The notes below the pieces were generated by a model. That model saw nothing but the letters and a program-made list of their open reading frames with translations. It ran no database searches and had not been told where the DNA came from. The translations under genes and the position numbers were made by a program. Positions 48,680 through 57,110 of a DNA stretch of 64,000 nt are shown piece by piece. The stretch is from Flammeovirgaceae bacterium (GTDB lineage Bacteria > Bacteroidota > Bacteroidia > Cytophagales > Cyclobacteriaceae), in contig JADJRT010000016.1 of NCBI GenBank assembly GCA_016712035.1, forward strand, positions 1 to 64,000, given 5' to 3'. Position 1 is the first letter of the stretch. Each line of letters opens with the position of its first letter.

Positions 48680-49531
48680 ATGAAAAACATTCTTGTTCCA
48701 ACCGATTTTTCTAAAATATCTATTAGTGCCTTGGAGGTAGCGGTGGAAATCGCCAAGAAGGCAAATTCAGAAATAACCGTATTGCACGTTGTTGAAGAAG
48801 CAGGCCAAGATTCGTTTTCGATTATGGGTGAATGGAAAACCAAGGAAAATTGGTCTGACAAGTTATTTACCCTGAAGCTTTTGGAGAAAGCAAAGGCGCA
48901 ATTGGAGAAGTTAGTATTAGACTCTCGTTTTTCGTCAGTTAAGGTAAATGGTGAACTACGCTTAGGGAATGCCTTTCATGGTATGCGTACCATTATCGTT
49001 GAACAAAAAGTGGATTTAGTGGTAATGGGTACCCGTGGTCGCTCGAAACTGGAAGAGATGGTAATCGGTTCAAATACCGAGCGGGTAGTACGTCATGCCA
49101 AATGCCCAGTATTGAGCATCCATAAAAAGCCGGCAAAAATTAATTTTAAGAATATCGTGTATGCTACGGCTATGCATAAGGATGAAGAAATCTTCTCGCG
49201 CATGATTAAGAACACGCAGAAAATTTATGATTCAACCATCCATTTGGTTCGAATTAATACGCCCAGTGATTTTCAACGCGATTATGTTGTTCGTGATTAC
49301 ATGGAAAAGTTTGCGAAAAAGTTAGGTTTGAAAAACTACACCATTAACATCTTCAATGATATTACAGAAGAAGATGGCATTATTTACTTTGCCGAGTCCA
49401 TCGATGCTGATTTGATTGCGATGGCTACCCATGGGCGAACCGGATTTGCGCATGTTATGGCAGGTAGTATTGCTGAGGATGTAGTAGGGCATGCAAAACG
49501 ACCGGTATTGACATTTGTTGTGAAGCGCTAA
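48680..49531 (+). CDS. Universal stress protein, tandem UspA domains
   Basis: 283 residues, two Usp domains. Domain 1: NILVPTDFSKISISALEVAV and the ATP-loop GTRGRSKLEEMVIGSNTERV. Domain 2 (from about 152): ATHGRTGFAHVMAGSIAEDV with G-x2-G-x9-G(S/N) ATP-binding spacing in both. Usp proteins respond to starvation, redox or oxygen stress. The place directly after the cbb3 block is common for Usp genes in oxygen-controlled regulons. A terminator follows. Confidence 0.92.
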   Translation: MKNILVPTDFSKISISALEVAVEIAKKANSEITVLHVVEEAGQDSFSIMGEWKTKENWSDKLFTLKLLEKAKAQLEKLVLDSRFSSVKVNGELRLGNAFHGMRTIIVEQKVDLVVMGTRGRSKLEEMVIGSNTERVVRHAKCPVLSIHKKPAKINFKNIVYATAMHKDEEIFSRMIKNTQKIYDSTIHLVRINTPSDFQRDYVVRDYMEKFAKKLGLKNYTINIFNDITEEDGIIYFAESIDADLIAMATHGRTGFAHVMAGSIAEDVVGHAKRPVLTFVVKR

Positions 49532-49554
49532 AAGAATCACAGGATTTCAAATGT

Positions 49555-49588
49555 TAAGCCTTCTGGAAACAGGAGGCTTTTCTTTTTA
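49555..49588 (+). terminator. Rho-independent terminator after the usp gene
   Basis: AAGCCTTCTG / CAGGAGGCTT (one mismatch) with a GAAA loop, followed by TTTCTTTTT. Confidence 0.82.
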
Positions 49589-49602
49589 TCTTTATATTAG
49601 TT

Positions 49603-50388
49603 TTGAAAAATTATTATTTTATACTAGGACTTACTACGAGCGCGCAGGCCTTCGAAATCAAGCAGGCGTACCGCAAGCTGGCTTTGCAGTTTCATCCGGA
49701 TAGAAATCCCTCTAAAGAAGCGGAGGCCATTTTTAAAGAAGTGAATGAAGCCTACGAAATCTTAGGCGATCCTCAGAATAAATTTGAATACGATCGATTG
49801 TTGAAAGGTATTGCTGAACCAACCTCAGCACCGCATAGAGATCCCCGGTATCGGCCAAAACCACCCGGTAGTTATTCACCTCCCTCGAAGAAGAAGGAAT
49901 TATTGGAGACTATGCGTGCTTACCTGCGCCATGCCGTTTTTGTATCACGCGTTGCACTTCTTTTCTCCGCCATCTTAATTGCCGATCTAACGCTTACGCC
50001 TGAAAGGCAACAGAAAGAAGTAGTAAGGGCCAAAAGTACGAGAGAATATCGGGGTAGCCGCTCGATAGAATTGGAGCTTAGGGATGGAGATAAAATAAAC
50101 TTAACTCCTCAAACGGCTGAAGAATTTAAACGAGGATCGCACATCACGATTTATACATCGGCTATCTTCGCGGTGCCTTTATTATTGGAAAATGAAACAA
50201 CTCATTTTAAAACCAAAATTCCGGTTTCTATTTATGGCAATTTTATTTTCTTACCACTGGTGCTTTTAATTACTTCCTTATTGGGAACCTTTTACTGGAA
50301 AGGGGTAGAGTTTCGATTTAACCTCGGTGTTGTAAATTTTGTACTCATGCTTTTGAGTTTTATCTTTCTTCGAATTCATAGTTTTTGA
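49603..50388 (+). CDS. J-domain membrane protein
   Basis: 261 residues, TTG start (no ATG fits). Residues 1-65 are a J domain with the HPD motif in [20 protein letters not shown], so it can stimulate an Hsp70. A proline-rich linker ([19 protein letters not shown]) follows, then a basic helix, a membrane segment ([20 protein letters not shown]), a small soluble domain with [13 protein letters not shown], and two C-terminal helices ([19 protein letters not shown] and [18 protein letters not shown]). The J domain is probably cytosolic. It is 3 bases from yciH. Confidence 0.85.
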   Translation: MKNYYFILGLTTSAQAFEIKQAYRKLALQFHPDRNPSKEAEAIFKEVNEAYEILGDPQNKFEYDRLLKGIAEPTSAPHRDPRYRPKPPGSYSPPSKKKELLETMRAYLRHAVFVSRVALLFSAILIADLTLTPERQQKEVVRAKSTREYRGSRSIELELRDGDKINLTPQTAEEFKRGSHITIYTSAIFAVPLLLENETTHFKTKIPVSIYGNFIFLPLVLLITSLLGTFYWKGVEFRFNLGVVNFVLMLLSFIFLRIHSF

Positions 50389-50391
50389 AAA

Positions 50392-50736
50392 ATGAGCAAG
50401 AAAAATGATTGGAAAAACCGCCTAGGCGTTGTGTACTCGACCAACGATGATTTTTCCTTTGAACAAACGGCTAATGAACAAGCTGAAACACTGCCTCCGG
50501 GTAAACAGACGTTACGCGTGCAGATGGACAATAGCGGACGAGCGGGTAAACAAGTAACCTTGGTTAGTGGCTTTATTGGCACAACAGCAGATCTTGAAAC
50601 TTTGACCAAACTATTAAAAACAAAATGTGGGGTGGGCGGGTCTGCAAAAGACGGTTCCATCCTTATTCAGGGCGATGCACGAGAAAAAATAATGACTATT
50701 TTAGTAAAGGAGGGCTATAAGGCGAGGAAAATCTAG
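50392..50736 (+). CDS. yciH: YciH/SUI1-like translation factor
   Basis: 114 residues. The SUI1/eIF1 fold shows GRAGKQVTLVSGFIGTTADL, KTKCGVGGSAKDGSILIQGD (the conserved CGxGGS.KDG motif) and ILVKEGYKARKI. Bacterial YciH weakly modulates initiation and stress translation. It shares a short gap with the J-domain gene. Confidence 0.92.
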   Translation: MSKKNDWKNRLGVVYSTNDDFSFEQTANEQAETLPPGKQTLRVQMDNSGRAGKQVTLVSGFIGTTADLETLTKLLKTKCGVGGSAKDGSILIQGDAREKIMTILVKEGYKARKI

Positions 50737-50746
50737 CGCTTTACTA

Positions 50747-50828
50747 AATTGACAATTGACATCTTTTCAATTGACAAGAATTTCCAGGCAAATTGTTCGA
50801 ATTTTGTCAATTGTCAACTGTCAATTTT
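50747..50828. repeat. CAATTGAC palindromic repeat
   Basis: AAATTGACAATTGAC on the left and GTCAATTGTCAACTGTCAAT on the right are reverse-complement related, with CAATTGACAAGAATTT between them. The element can form a long hairpin. It starts 10 bases after the yciH stop and could act as a terminator. Confidence 0.6.
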
Positions 50829-50905
50829 AGAATATACTAAAAATGATGCTGGACGATGAAGTTAATTCCAAATAAACTTTTCGTTTCTTATGCGGGTTGT
50901 ATATG

Positions 50906-50913
50906 TATATTTG
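50906..50913 (+). promoter_or_regulatory. -7 element of the sod promoter
   Basis: TATATTTG, a perfect TAnnTTTG, 27 bases before the sod ATG. The -33 region (TTTC at 50884-50887) is a weak match. Confidence 0.55.
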
Positions 50914-50940
50914 TTAATCATAAACTAAAATTTAATACTT

Positions 50941-51543
50941 ATGGCATTCACACTTCCTGCATTACCGTATGCATTTAATGCACTAGAACCTCATATCGAT
51001 GCGCGCACCATGGAAATTCACCACGGCAAGCATCACAACGCGTATGTTACTAACTTAAACAATGCAGTGGCTGGCAAGCCCGAGGAAAGTCTTAGCATTG
51101 AAGAGATTTGTAAGAATATTTCTAAATACCCGGTGGCTGTTCGCAACAATGGCGGTGGTCACTACAATCACTCCTTGTTTTGGACGGTGATGGCACCGAA
51201 TGCGGGTGGAGCCCCTACAGGTGCATTGGCCGATGCGATTAATGCGGCCTTCGGAACATTCGATGAAATGAAAACGAAATTTAATGGAGCTGCGGCTGGC
51301 CGGTTTGGTTCGGGTTGGGCGTGGTTAATTAAAGATGCCTCGGGTAAATTGGCTATTACCTCTACACCCAATCAGGATAATCCATTAATGGATGTAGCCG
51401 AAGTAAAAGGAACTCCCATTCTTGGATTGGATGTGTGGGAACATGCCTACTATTTAAACTATCAGAACCGCAGACCGGATTATGCCGCGGCTTTCTGGAA
51501 CGTAGTTAACTGGAGTGAGGTTGCGAAGCGCTTTGGGAAGTAA
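50941..51543 (+). CDS. sodA: Superoxide dismutase, Mn/Fe type
   Basis: Intact, 200 residues. Metal ligands: His in [13 protein letters not shown], His in [11 protein letters not shown], Asp and His in [19 protein letters not shown]. The Gln that distinguishes Mn from Fe enzymes lies in the C-terminal half ([10 protein letters not shown], as in Mn-SOD), and [10 protein letters not shown] has no Gln at the Fe position, so manganese or cambialistic use is likely. It converts superoxide to peroxide and oxygen in the cytosol. It has its own promoter and a strong terminator. Confidence 0.95.
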   Translation: MAFTLPALPYAFNALEPHIDARTMEIHHGKHHNAYVTNLNNAVAGKPEESLSIEEICKNISKYPVAVRNNGGGHYNHSLFWTVMAPNAGGAPTGALADAINAAFGTFDEMKTKFNGAAAGRFGSGWAWLIKDASGKLAITSTPNQDNPLMDVAEVKGTPILGLDVWEHAYYLNYQNRRPDYAAAFWNVVNWSEVAKRFGK

Positions 51544-51562
51544 GATTCTTTGTAAAAGTTAG

Positions 51563-51591
51563 GAGGTTGCCAGAAGCAACCTCTTTTTTTT
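51563..51591 (+). terminator. Rho-independent terminator of sod
   Basis: GAGGTTGC / GCAACCTC stem, CAGAA loop, followed by eight T residues. Confidence 0.9.
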
Positions 51592-51687
51592 ATTTGGTTT
51601 TGGTTTTTTTGTTGGAGAAGAACTCCAACAAAGGCAAGAGAATTTTCTATTGAAGATAATAACGGCTATTTGCTACTTTTGCTGAAG

Positions 51688-52221
51688 ATGAAAAGTAAGA
51701 CAAGCATAAAACTACCACTGACAGATAATGAAAAAGCAAATTTGAGAAAGAACAAAATCAAAATTGCCAACGTTCTTGACTTTGCAATAGACGAATTGGA
51801 AGTATTACTTAATGCTACAACAGAACGAGCAAAGGAGATTTATGCATTAGCAGAGTTTCAAACCATTCCGTCAGTCGGAATAAAATTTTCCGAAGACCTT
51901 GTATTTTTAGGTTACTATTCACTCAGCGAATTAAAACATAAGGACGGGGCGAAACTAACAGACGAATACGAACAAAAAAAAGGTTTTTGGACCGACCCTT
52001 GCGTTGAAGACCAATTTAGATTAGTCGTTAATTATGCAAACACAAACGACACGAGAAAAACGTGGTGGGACTTTACCGAAGAACGAAAAGAGTTTCGCGC
52101 TAAAAATGGTTATCCAACAAGCAGACCTCAAAAAGCGTGGTTTGAAACATTAGGATATAAACGAAAAGACAAAAAGGCAGCCACTAACAAAATGTTTGCG
52201 CCATGGTGGGGTGATGTGTAA
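51688..52221 (+). CDS. Pathogenicity-locus (Cdd1)-like helix-hairpin-helix protein
   Basis: 177 residues from the ATG at 51688 (the longer start at 51670 adds LLLLK). LAEFQTIPSVGIKFSEDLVF is a helix-hairpin-helix, followed by the Cdd1 block KGFWTDPCVEDQFRLVVNYA and KTWWDFTEERKEFRAKNGYP. The name comes from a clostridial pathogenicity locus; no function is established. It is rich in AAA/GAC/AAC codons compared with its left neighbours, suggesting acquired DNA. It opens the accessory region at the right of the window. Confidence 0.78.
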   Translation: MKSKTSIKLPLTDNEKANLRKNKIKIANVLDFAIDELEVLLNATTERAKEIYALAEFQTIPSVGIKFSEDLVFLGYYSLSELKHKDGAKLTDEYEQKKGFWTDPCVEDQFRLVVNYANTNDTRKTWWDFTEERKEFRAKNGYPTSRPQKAWFETLGYKRKDKKAATNKMFAPWWGDV

Positions 52222-52346
52222 ACTATAAGTTTATATCTTCGTTCAACGTTTGGTCACATAAGACAAATTCGTTTTCAAAAGCCCACCACTGCGCAAGCAC
52301 AAACGTTAACAGTAGAACCAGCTGCCAAAACCAACCTTAACTAGCT

Positions 52347-52966
52347 ATGAGTAAAATTATCTTTGATAGCGGAATTTCACTTGATGGCTTTTTCGCTGGC
52401 GACAACAGAAGCCCAGCCAATCCAATGGGAGGCGTTTCAGGAAAAATACACCAGTGGATGTTTAAACAAAAAGCATTTTGGAAACACATCAAAATGGAAG
52501 GCGGTGACGAATCCGGTGAAGACAGCAAATTAATTGATGATGTATTTGCAAGAACAGGTTCTTACATTATGGGAAAACGAATGTTTGAAGAAGGCGAAGT
52601 CGTTTGGGCGGAAGATTTATACGAAGCAGATGTTTATGTGCTGACACACGAAAAACGGGAACCCTGGGTTCAAAAGGGAAAGACAACTTTTTATTTCATC
52701 AATGATGGAATACACAGTGCGTTGGAAAAAGCCAGACAATCCGCTAAAGGAAAGGACATCAGAATACAAGGTGGTGCTGACACCATTCAGCAGTTTCTTA
52801 ATGCGGGGCTTATTGACGAATTTTTCATACATATGGCACCTGTTTTTTAGGCAGTGGTATCCGACTCTTGGACAAGATTGATAAAGACAAATATGAAATT
52901 CAAATTGAAGAAGTGGTACCTTCAAACTTGACAACACATTTGAGATACAAACTGACGAAGAAATAA
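52347..52966 (+). CDS. RibD C-terminal-like (DHFR-fold) reductase (one frameshift)
   Basis: About 206 residues. GISLDGFFAGDNRSPANPMG is the family N-terminus, YIMGKRMFEEGE and YVLTHEKREPW bind NADPH, and IQGGADTIQQFLNAGLIDEF is the conserved C-terminal block. A missing T in the run at 52844-52849 shifts VF to LGSGIRLLDKIDKDKY and the protein ends KLTKK at 52966. This family includes riboflavin-type reductases and YyaP-like proteins. Substrate unknown. AT-rich like the Cdd1-like gene. Confidence 0.82.
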
Positions 52967-53149
52967 GAACAACGAACCGCTAAAAAAAATGTTTATGCAA
53001 TTGCGGAGTGGCGTGTAAGCCATAACCGCACATCCTGATAGTTACGGGACCAAAGCGACACGTAAGCAATGGCAGAGTCAAATCCCAGAATCGGTTGACA
53101 TTGTTCGAATACAAACACAAGAGAGACTAAAATGTTAATCATTCTCGGA
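52967..53149. other. Gap with no recognised feature
   Basis: No open frame of note. The text contains short inverted words (GTAAGCCATAACCGC, TAGTTACGGGACC) but no clear hairpin or site I can name. Confidence 0.4.
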
Positions 53150-53716
53150 TCACATCCGACAACTCTTCAATTCTACGAATGATTCGTGGGGGATACCTCC
53201 AACTATAGTATCAGGTGGTACATCTTTAGTAACAACCGCGCCAGCTGCAACAATAGAGTTCTCACCGATGATAACCCCTGGTAATATTGTCGCACCTGCA
53301 CCGATCCATGCATTTCGTTTTATTAAAATAGATTTCAGATCAAGAAATTTTCTTTTTGCAGGATCTACGGGATGATTCTCTGTAGTCAAATTAACTCTTG
53401 GCCCGATCAATACATCATCTTCAATTGTTATTCCGCCCAGATCCAGAAAACTACAAGCATGATTGATGAATACATTTTTACCAAGCTTGATGTGTTTACC
53501 AAAATTTGTGTGAAATGGAACAAATACGGTAGTACTCTTATCGATTGGGTTTTCAATAATTTCACTCAACCGCTCACGCATCTCATCAATAGTAGACGAA
53601 GCATTAAGTGCAGGGGACAATCTCTGTGCTCTGGCGACAATCTCCCATGCTTCACCCATTTCGTCATCACGAATGATACCTCCGGCAAGCAGCTTTTCAA
53701 AAATATTCTTCGACAT
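53150..53716 (-). CDS. Left-handed beta-helix acetyltransferase (maltose/galactoside type)
   Basis: 188 residues from the ATG at 53716; a longer start at 53752 adds 12 residues. Hexapeptide repeats run from ITIEDDVLIGPRVNLTTENH through RNAWIGAGATILPGVIIGEN to SIVAAGAVVTKDVPPDTIVG, the classic LbH acyltransferase end. The catalytic His is in TTENHPVDP. It acetylates a sugar or related small molecule with acetyl-CoA. The first 60 residues (LLAGGIIRDDEMGEAWEIVA) replace the usual short helical cap. Confidence 0.88.
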   Translation of the reverse strand: MSKNIFEKLLAGGIIRDDEMGEAWEIVARAQRLSPALNASSTIDEMRERLSEIIENPIDKSTTVFVPFHTNFGKHIKLGKNVFINHACSFLDLGGITIEDDVLIGPRVNLTTENHPVDPAKRKFLDLKSILIKRNAWIGAGATILPGVIIGENSIVAAGAVVTKDVPPDTIVGGIPHESFVELKSCRM

Positions 53717-53749
53717 GTTGTAAAGTTTTAGTTCTATAGTTCTACTCTC

Positions 53750-53775
53750 CATCAGAGTTACTCGCAGAGAACTCT
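53750..53775. repeat. CATCAGAGT element, degenerate copy
   Basis: CATCAGAGTTACTCGCAGAG with a partial right arm AACTCT. Related to the perfect palindrome at 54418-54447; both sit just 5' of minus-strand genes. Confidence 0.5.
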
Positions 53776-53806
53776 TTATCTGGAAGTCGGCAATGGTTCT
53801 GGTTCT

Positions 53807-54406
53807 CTATTCGTTCCTTTCTATTTTCAATAGCTCAACAAATTTTGAAATCAATTTCAATAGAATTTCATGAATTGCGTAGCCTACATTGTGAATCACC
53901 AAAGGATCAATGCTCGTGATAATTTCAGCCTGCCTTACAGCATCCTTCTCTTTGTGAGCAACGGTATTGTGCCTTATTTCGTTTAGCATTTTGCCTTTCG
54001 AATCCTTAATTGCTGAAAGGCCAGTTAGTAAAACTTGAATAGACTTTAGTGCCTCTACCCCCATCGTCTTCTTTATGTAGTCTTTTATTTTTCGATCCAA
54101 AAACTTATCCAGATTGTATAAAATTTCATAACTAGACAATGCGACTATGCGTGCGAAATACCTTGCTTCAATATCATTTTGATTATATCCATTGTGATAC
54201 AAATTTTTAAGGCCAATTTGTAAATCTAGTTGACTTAATATCGCAAAGAGGATTCTGTCAAAGTATTTATGATACTTGTGAAGCTCTGGATCTGAAAATA
54301 CCTTTGGGTAGATTTTTGCCGTGACATAAATTGACTGAAGTCGTTCAATTAGTTGATCATGAGCGATCACTCTGTTCTTATATTCCTCCTCTGAATTCTT
54401 GTGCAT
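53807..54406 (-). CDS. HEPN-like helical protein of unknown function
   Basis: 199 residues, almost entirely helical. Near residue 145 it has MLNEIRHNTVAHKEKDA; the R-x5-H pattern (RHNTVAH) resembles the catalytic Rx4-6H motif of HEPN-domain RNases. Other stretches, such as YHKYFDRILFAILSQLDLQI and ASYEILYNLDKFLDRKIKDY-like, are not diagnostic. HEPN proteins often act in defence or toxin-antitoxin systems, but no antitoxin partner is visible. The call rests on one motif and helical make-up. Confidence 0.55.
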   Translation of the reverse strand: MHKNSEEEYKNRVIAHDQLIERLQSIYVTAKIYPKVFSDPELHKYHKYFDRILFAILSQLDLQIGLKNLYHNGYNQNDIEARYFARIVALSSYEILYNLDKFLDRKIKDYIKKTMGVEALKSIQVLLTGLSAIKDSKGKMLNEIRHNTVAHKEKDAVRQAEIITSIDPLVIHNVGYAIHEILLKLISKFVELLKIERNE

Positions 54407-54417
54407 TCTATTTCTCC

Positions 54418-54447
54418 CATCAGAGTCACTCCTAGAGGACTCTGATG
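54418..54447. repeat. Perfect CATCAGAGTC palindrome upstream of the HEPN-like gene
   Basis: CATCAGAGTC (54418-54427) and GACTCTGATG (54438-54447) are exact reverse complements with a 10-base loop. It lies 11 bases before the ATG of the minus-strand HEPN-like gene, so it could be an operator or mRNA hairpin. Confidence 0.65.
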
Positions 54448-54580
54448 CTCATTCAAATATAATCCATTGTGAACAGGATTGAGAAAAAATCTTAGTATAA
54501 TCGACTGTTGAAAGGCGATGTGAAAGATCGATTCGTAATAAATATTGCCTCTTTAAAGAAATAAATTAGAATATTTAACC

Positions 54581-55054
54581 ATGAAAAACGCTCTGCTACA
54601 TTGTTGTTTCTGTTTCCCATACTGATGGGAGTCGGAGGCGATCAGAATCCCGCACTGGCAAATGACGAGCAGAATTCAATTGAAGAAAATACTGATCCTA
54701 TGAACGATACATTGGTGATAAAAATCGGAAACAAGGAATTCACAGCGACCCTCCTTGATAATCCAACGGCAACCGCATTCAAGAGCATGTTACCTTTAAC
54801 GATGAATATGACGGAGCTTAATGGCAATGAAAAATATTTTGATCTATCGAAGAGTCTTCCCACGAACGCGTCCAATCCCGGAAAAATAAACGCAGGAGAT
54901 CTTTCTGCTTTATGGATCAAAAACACTGGTACTTTTTTACGAGGCGTTTTCAACTTCTTATAGCTACACGAGGTTAGGTAAGATTAACAACCCGGGCGGC
55001 TTAAAAGAAGCACTGGGCTCCAATAATGTAGTAGTCACAATAGAGTTAAAGTAA
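54581..55054 (+). CDS. Cyclophilin-like-fold exported protein (two frameshifts)
   Basis: About 157 residues. The start MKNALLHCCFCFPILMG... (after one indel near 54605) looks like a signal peptide. The mature part matches the small cyclophilin-like family: LVIKIGNKEFTATLLDNPTA, FKSMLPLTMNMTELNGNEKY and KSLPTNASNPGKINAGD. A second indel near 54900 gives FLLYGSKTLVLFYEAFSTSY and the end RLGKINNPGGLKEALGSNNV. No prolyl-isomerase activity can be assumed. It is the first rightward gene of the esterase/cupin cluster. Confidence 0.75.
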
Positions 55055-55109
55055 CGTCATTCTACTGGAAAGAAAATTAAGAATTATTAACTTGGATCAA
55101 TAAATAATT

Positions 55110-56366
55110 ATGGTTTCAAAAACCTCTTACACCATCTGCTTTATCGTGCTTGCCTTTACTACGTATGGTACCAGCGCCCGCGCAAACAAATTTACCGATA
55201 TGCTATTTCCAGAAACATACACAGTGACGCTAGCGCCTGCTGAGAACGGCTCCTATACAATCGAGCCAAAGATTCCTGCGGATGGAAAGGTGACAGCAGG
55301 AACCGTGCTGACGGTTAAGGCTTCACCTTCTTCTAATTACGCATTAGATGTAATCTACTACACAGTTCAAGGTGGAATGTGGGGAACTACAAGCTATGAG
55401 GGTTTTACACCCACCATGAAAATATCTGTCACCAAGGACATGCTTATTGGCGCCACCTTTGTAGAGAAAGCGCTTGTAGAAAATATAAACGTGACCCACG
55501 ATGTTGTTTATGCAAAGCCGGGGATAAAACCACTTAAGTATGATGTCTTCTCCCCCCAAAATGCAAAGAACCTCCCTTGTATTGTCATTGTCCACGGAGG
55601 TGGTTGGTCATCAAACAACGAAGACATTATGCGTGGACTTGCTCGTGAGTTGGCGAAAGGTGGACGCTATGTAGTCTTCAGCATCGACTATCGATGGATC
55701 AACAAGCTTGACGGGGAAACGAAACCAACATACATGCACCAACTGATCGAAGATGTGTTTGGTGCAATTGCTCATATTCAGGAGAATGCTAAAAAATATG
55801 GAGCAGATCCAACTCGCATCGCTGTTACAGGAGATAGCGCAGGGGGGCATTTATCGGCAGCAGCAGCTACACTAAGCCCATTGATTGGCGATGGCGGCTT
55901 TGGAGAACGTGAAGGTGTATATCAATACATGCCAAGTTACATGCCGAAAGGAAAATCAATTGATCAAGTGAAAAAACAGATTACAGACGCGGTAAAAGCT
56001 GTCGCTCCGAGTTACGGACCTGCCCGCGCCTCTGACTTTAAGCAATTTCTTGAACAAAAAGACCAGGCATATTGGGATGCTATTTCTCCTATCGAGCATG
56101 TTCCTAATGTGAGTGAGCGTGCGCTTCCTCATTTCATTGTACGGGGAACTAACGATCCACTTGTATCAAACGCGGTGGTTCAGCCCTATGTTGAAGTTCT
56201 GCAGAAAGCCGGGCAAAAGGTCGAGTATATTCAAGTTGAGGGAGCCGGTCACGCTTTCTTTGACTGGAAGCCAGATGTTACTACAAGATCAACATTCGTG
56301 CAAATTGGTGTCCCGTATGCTGACGCGATGCGCACGTTCTTCGACAGCATTTTTTATAAATTGTAA
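55110..56366 (+). CDS. Exported alpha/beta-hydrolase (esterase) with N-terminal beta domain
   Basis: Intact, 418 residues. A signal peptide (SYTICFIVLAFTTYGTSARA) and a 90-residue beta domain (TVTLAPAENGSYTIEP, a bacterial repeat-type fold) precede the catalytic domain: oxyanion motif VIVHGGGWSS, nucleophile Ser in VTGDSAGGHLSAAAA, acid Asp in RGTNDPLVS, and His in GAGHAFFDW. It belongs to the hormone-sensitive-lipase/carboxylesterase group and probably acts in the periplasm. It is 29 bases from the downstream cupin lipoprotein gene. Confidence 0.88.
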   Translation: MVSKTSYTICFIVLAFTTYGTSARANKFTDMLFPETYTVTLAPAENGSYTIEPKIPADGKVTAGTVLTVKASPSSNYALDVIYYTVQGGMWGTTSYEGFTPTMKISVTKDMLIGATFVEKALVENINVTHDVVYAKPGIKPLKYDVFSPQNAKNLPCIVIVHGGGWSSNNEDIMRGLARELAKGGRYVVFSIDYRWINKLDGETKPTYMHQLIEDVFGAIAHIQENAKKYGADPTRIAVTGDSAGGHLSAAAATLSPLIGDGGFGEREGVYQYMPSYMPKGKSIDQVKKQITDAVKAVAPSYGPARASDFKQFLEQKDQAYWDAISPIEHVPNVSERALPHFIVRGTNDPLVSNAVVQPYVEVLQKAGQKVEYIQVEGAGHAFFDWKPDVTTRSTFVQIGVPYADAMRTFFDSIFYKL

Positions 56367-56394
56367 TCCCATTCGATAAACTTACAACTCACCT

Positions 56395-56895
56395 ATGAAA
56401 CACAAACTAATTAACGCCATCAGTGCTTTGTTATTACTCATCACGCTGATAAGCTGTAATAGTGCCAAAATTCAAGATCAGCAATCAGCGTCTGATCTTT
56501 CTGAGGAAACGATTTTTCCGAAGGGGGAACTCGGCCCTGCAACAAACTTTACAGGCAACGCTTACAACTTTGGTTTAGTCGCAAATGATTCCATCTACAA
56601 CACACTTGTTGGAAATGTTTATTTCGAAAAAAGTGCACGATCAAACTGGCACACCCATCCAAGCGGTCAAATTCTAATTGTACTCGATGGTGAAGGATAT
56701 CATCAACTGGAGGGACAGCCAAGGCAAACGATGAAAAAGGGTGAAGTCATCAAGGTTCCGGCAAATACCAGGCACTGGCATGGCGCAACTGAAAACACTG
56801 CTCTTACACAAATGTATATTTTACCAAAGACAGAAAACGGGTTTGTCACATGGATGGAGCCAGTTACCGATGAGCAGTATAAATCCATCAACTAA
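56395..56895 (+). CDS. Cupin lipoprotein
   Basis: 166 residues. MKHKLINAISALLLLITLISC is a lipoprotein signal. The cupin barrel carries SNWHTHPSGQILIVLDGEGY (two His metal ligands) and ANTRHWHGATENTA. The same metal motifs occur in the cupin at 58336 and in hydroxynitrile-lyase-like cupins. The end TWMEPVTDEQYKSI closely matches the other cupin ([11 protein letters not shown]), so the two are paralogues in different compartments. Substrate unknown. Confidence 0.88.
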   Translation: MKHKLINAISALLLLITLISCNSAKIQDQQSASDLSEETIFPKGELGPATNFTGNAYNFGLVANDSIYNTLVGNVYFEKSARSNWHTHPSGQILIVLDGEGYHQLEGQPRQTMKKGEVIKVPANTRHWHGATENTALTQMYILPKTENGFVTWMEPVTDEQYKSIN

Positions 56896-56900
56896 AACGA

Positions 56901-56965
56901 ATGGAAATTATTAAATTAGGATCTCAACCATCCGTCAAAGGCCCCGAAGATTGGTTTACCTGCAA
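56901..56965 (+). pseudogene. Truncated 5' copy of the downstream cupin gene
   Basis: ATGGAAATTATTAAATTAGG and the next 40 bases repeat the first 60 bases of the cupin gene at 58336 with a few third-position changes, encoding [20 protein letters not shown] in both. After TTTAC(C/T) the similarity ends abruptly and the frame runs into unrelated sequence. It is a remnant of duplication or a deletion scar. Confidence 0.8.
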
Positions 56966-57110
56966 AGCTTGCTTTTCAGGACCGTTTAAAATCGGTAAAA
57001 TAATATGTCAAACTGTAAAATGGGTAAGTAACTTCATTCTATGACGTTACATCATTGTATAACTAATCGAGATAACGAACTAAATAACAGTAAAATAAAA
57101 TCAACAATAT

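Noticed and set aside
52222..52346. Integron attC-like site
   Set aside because: CAACGTTTG and CAAACGTT form an inverted pair, but the conserved core (GTTRRRY and its partner) and inner boxes are not convincing, and there is no integrase.
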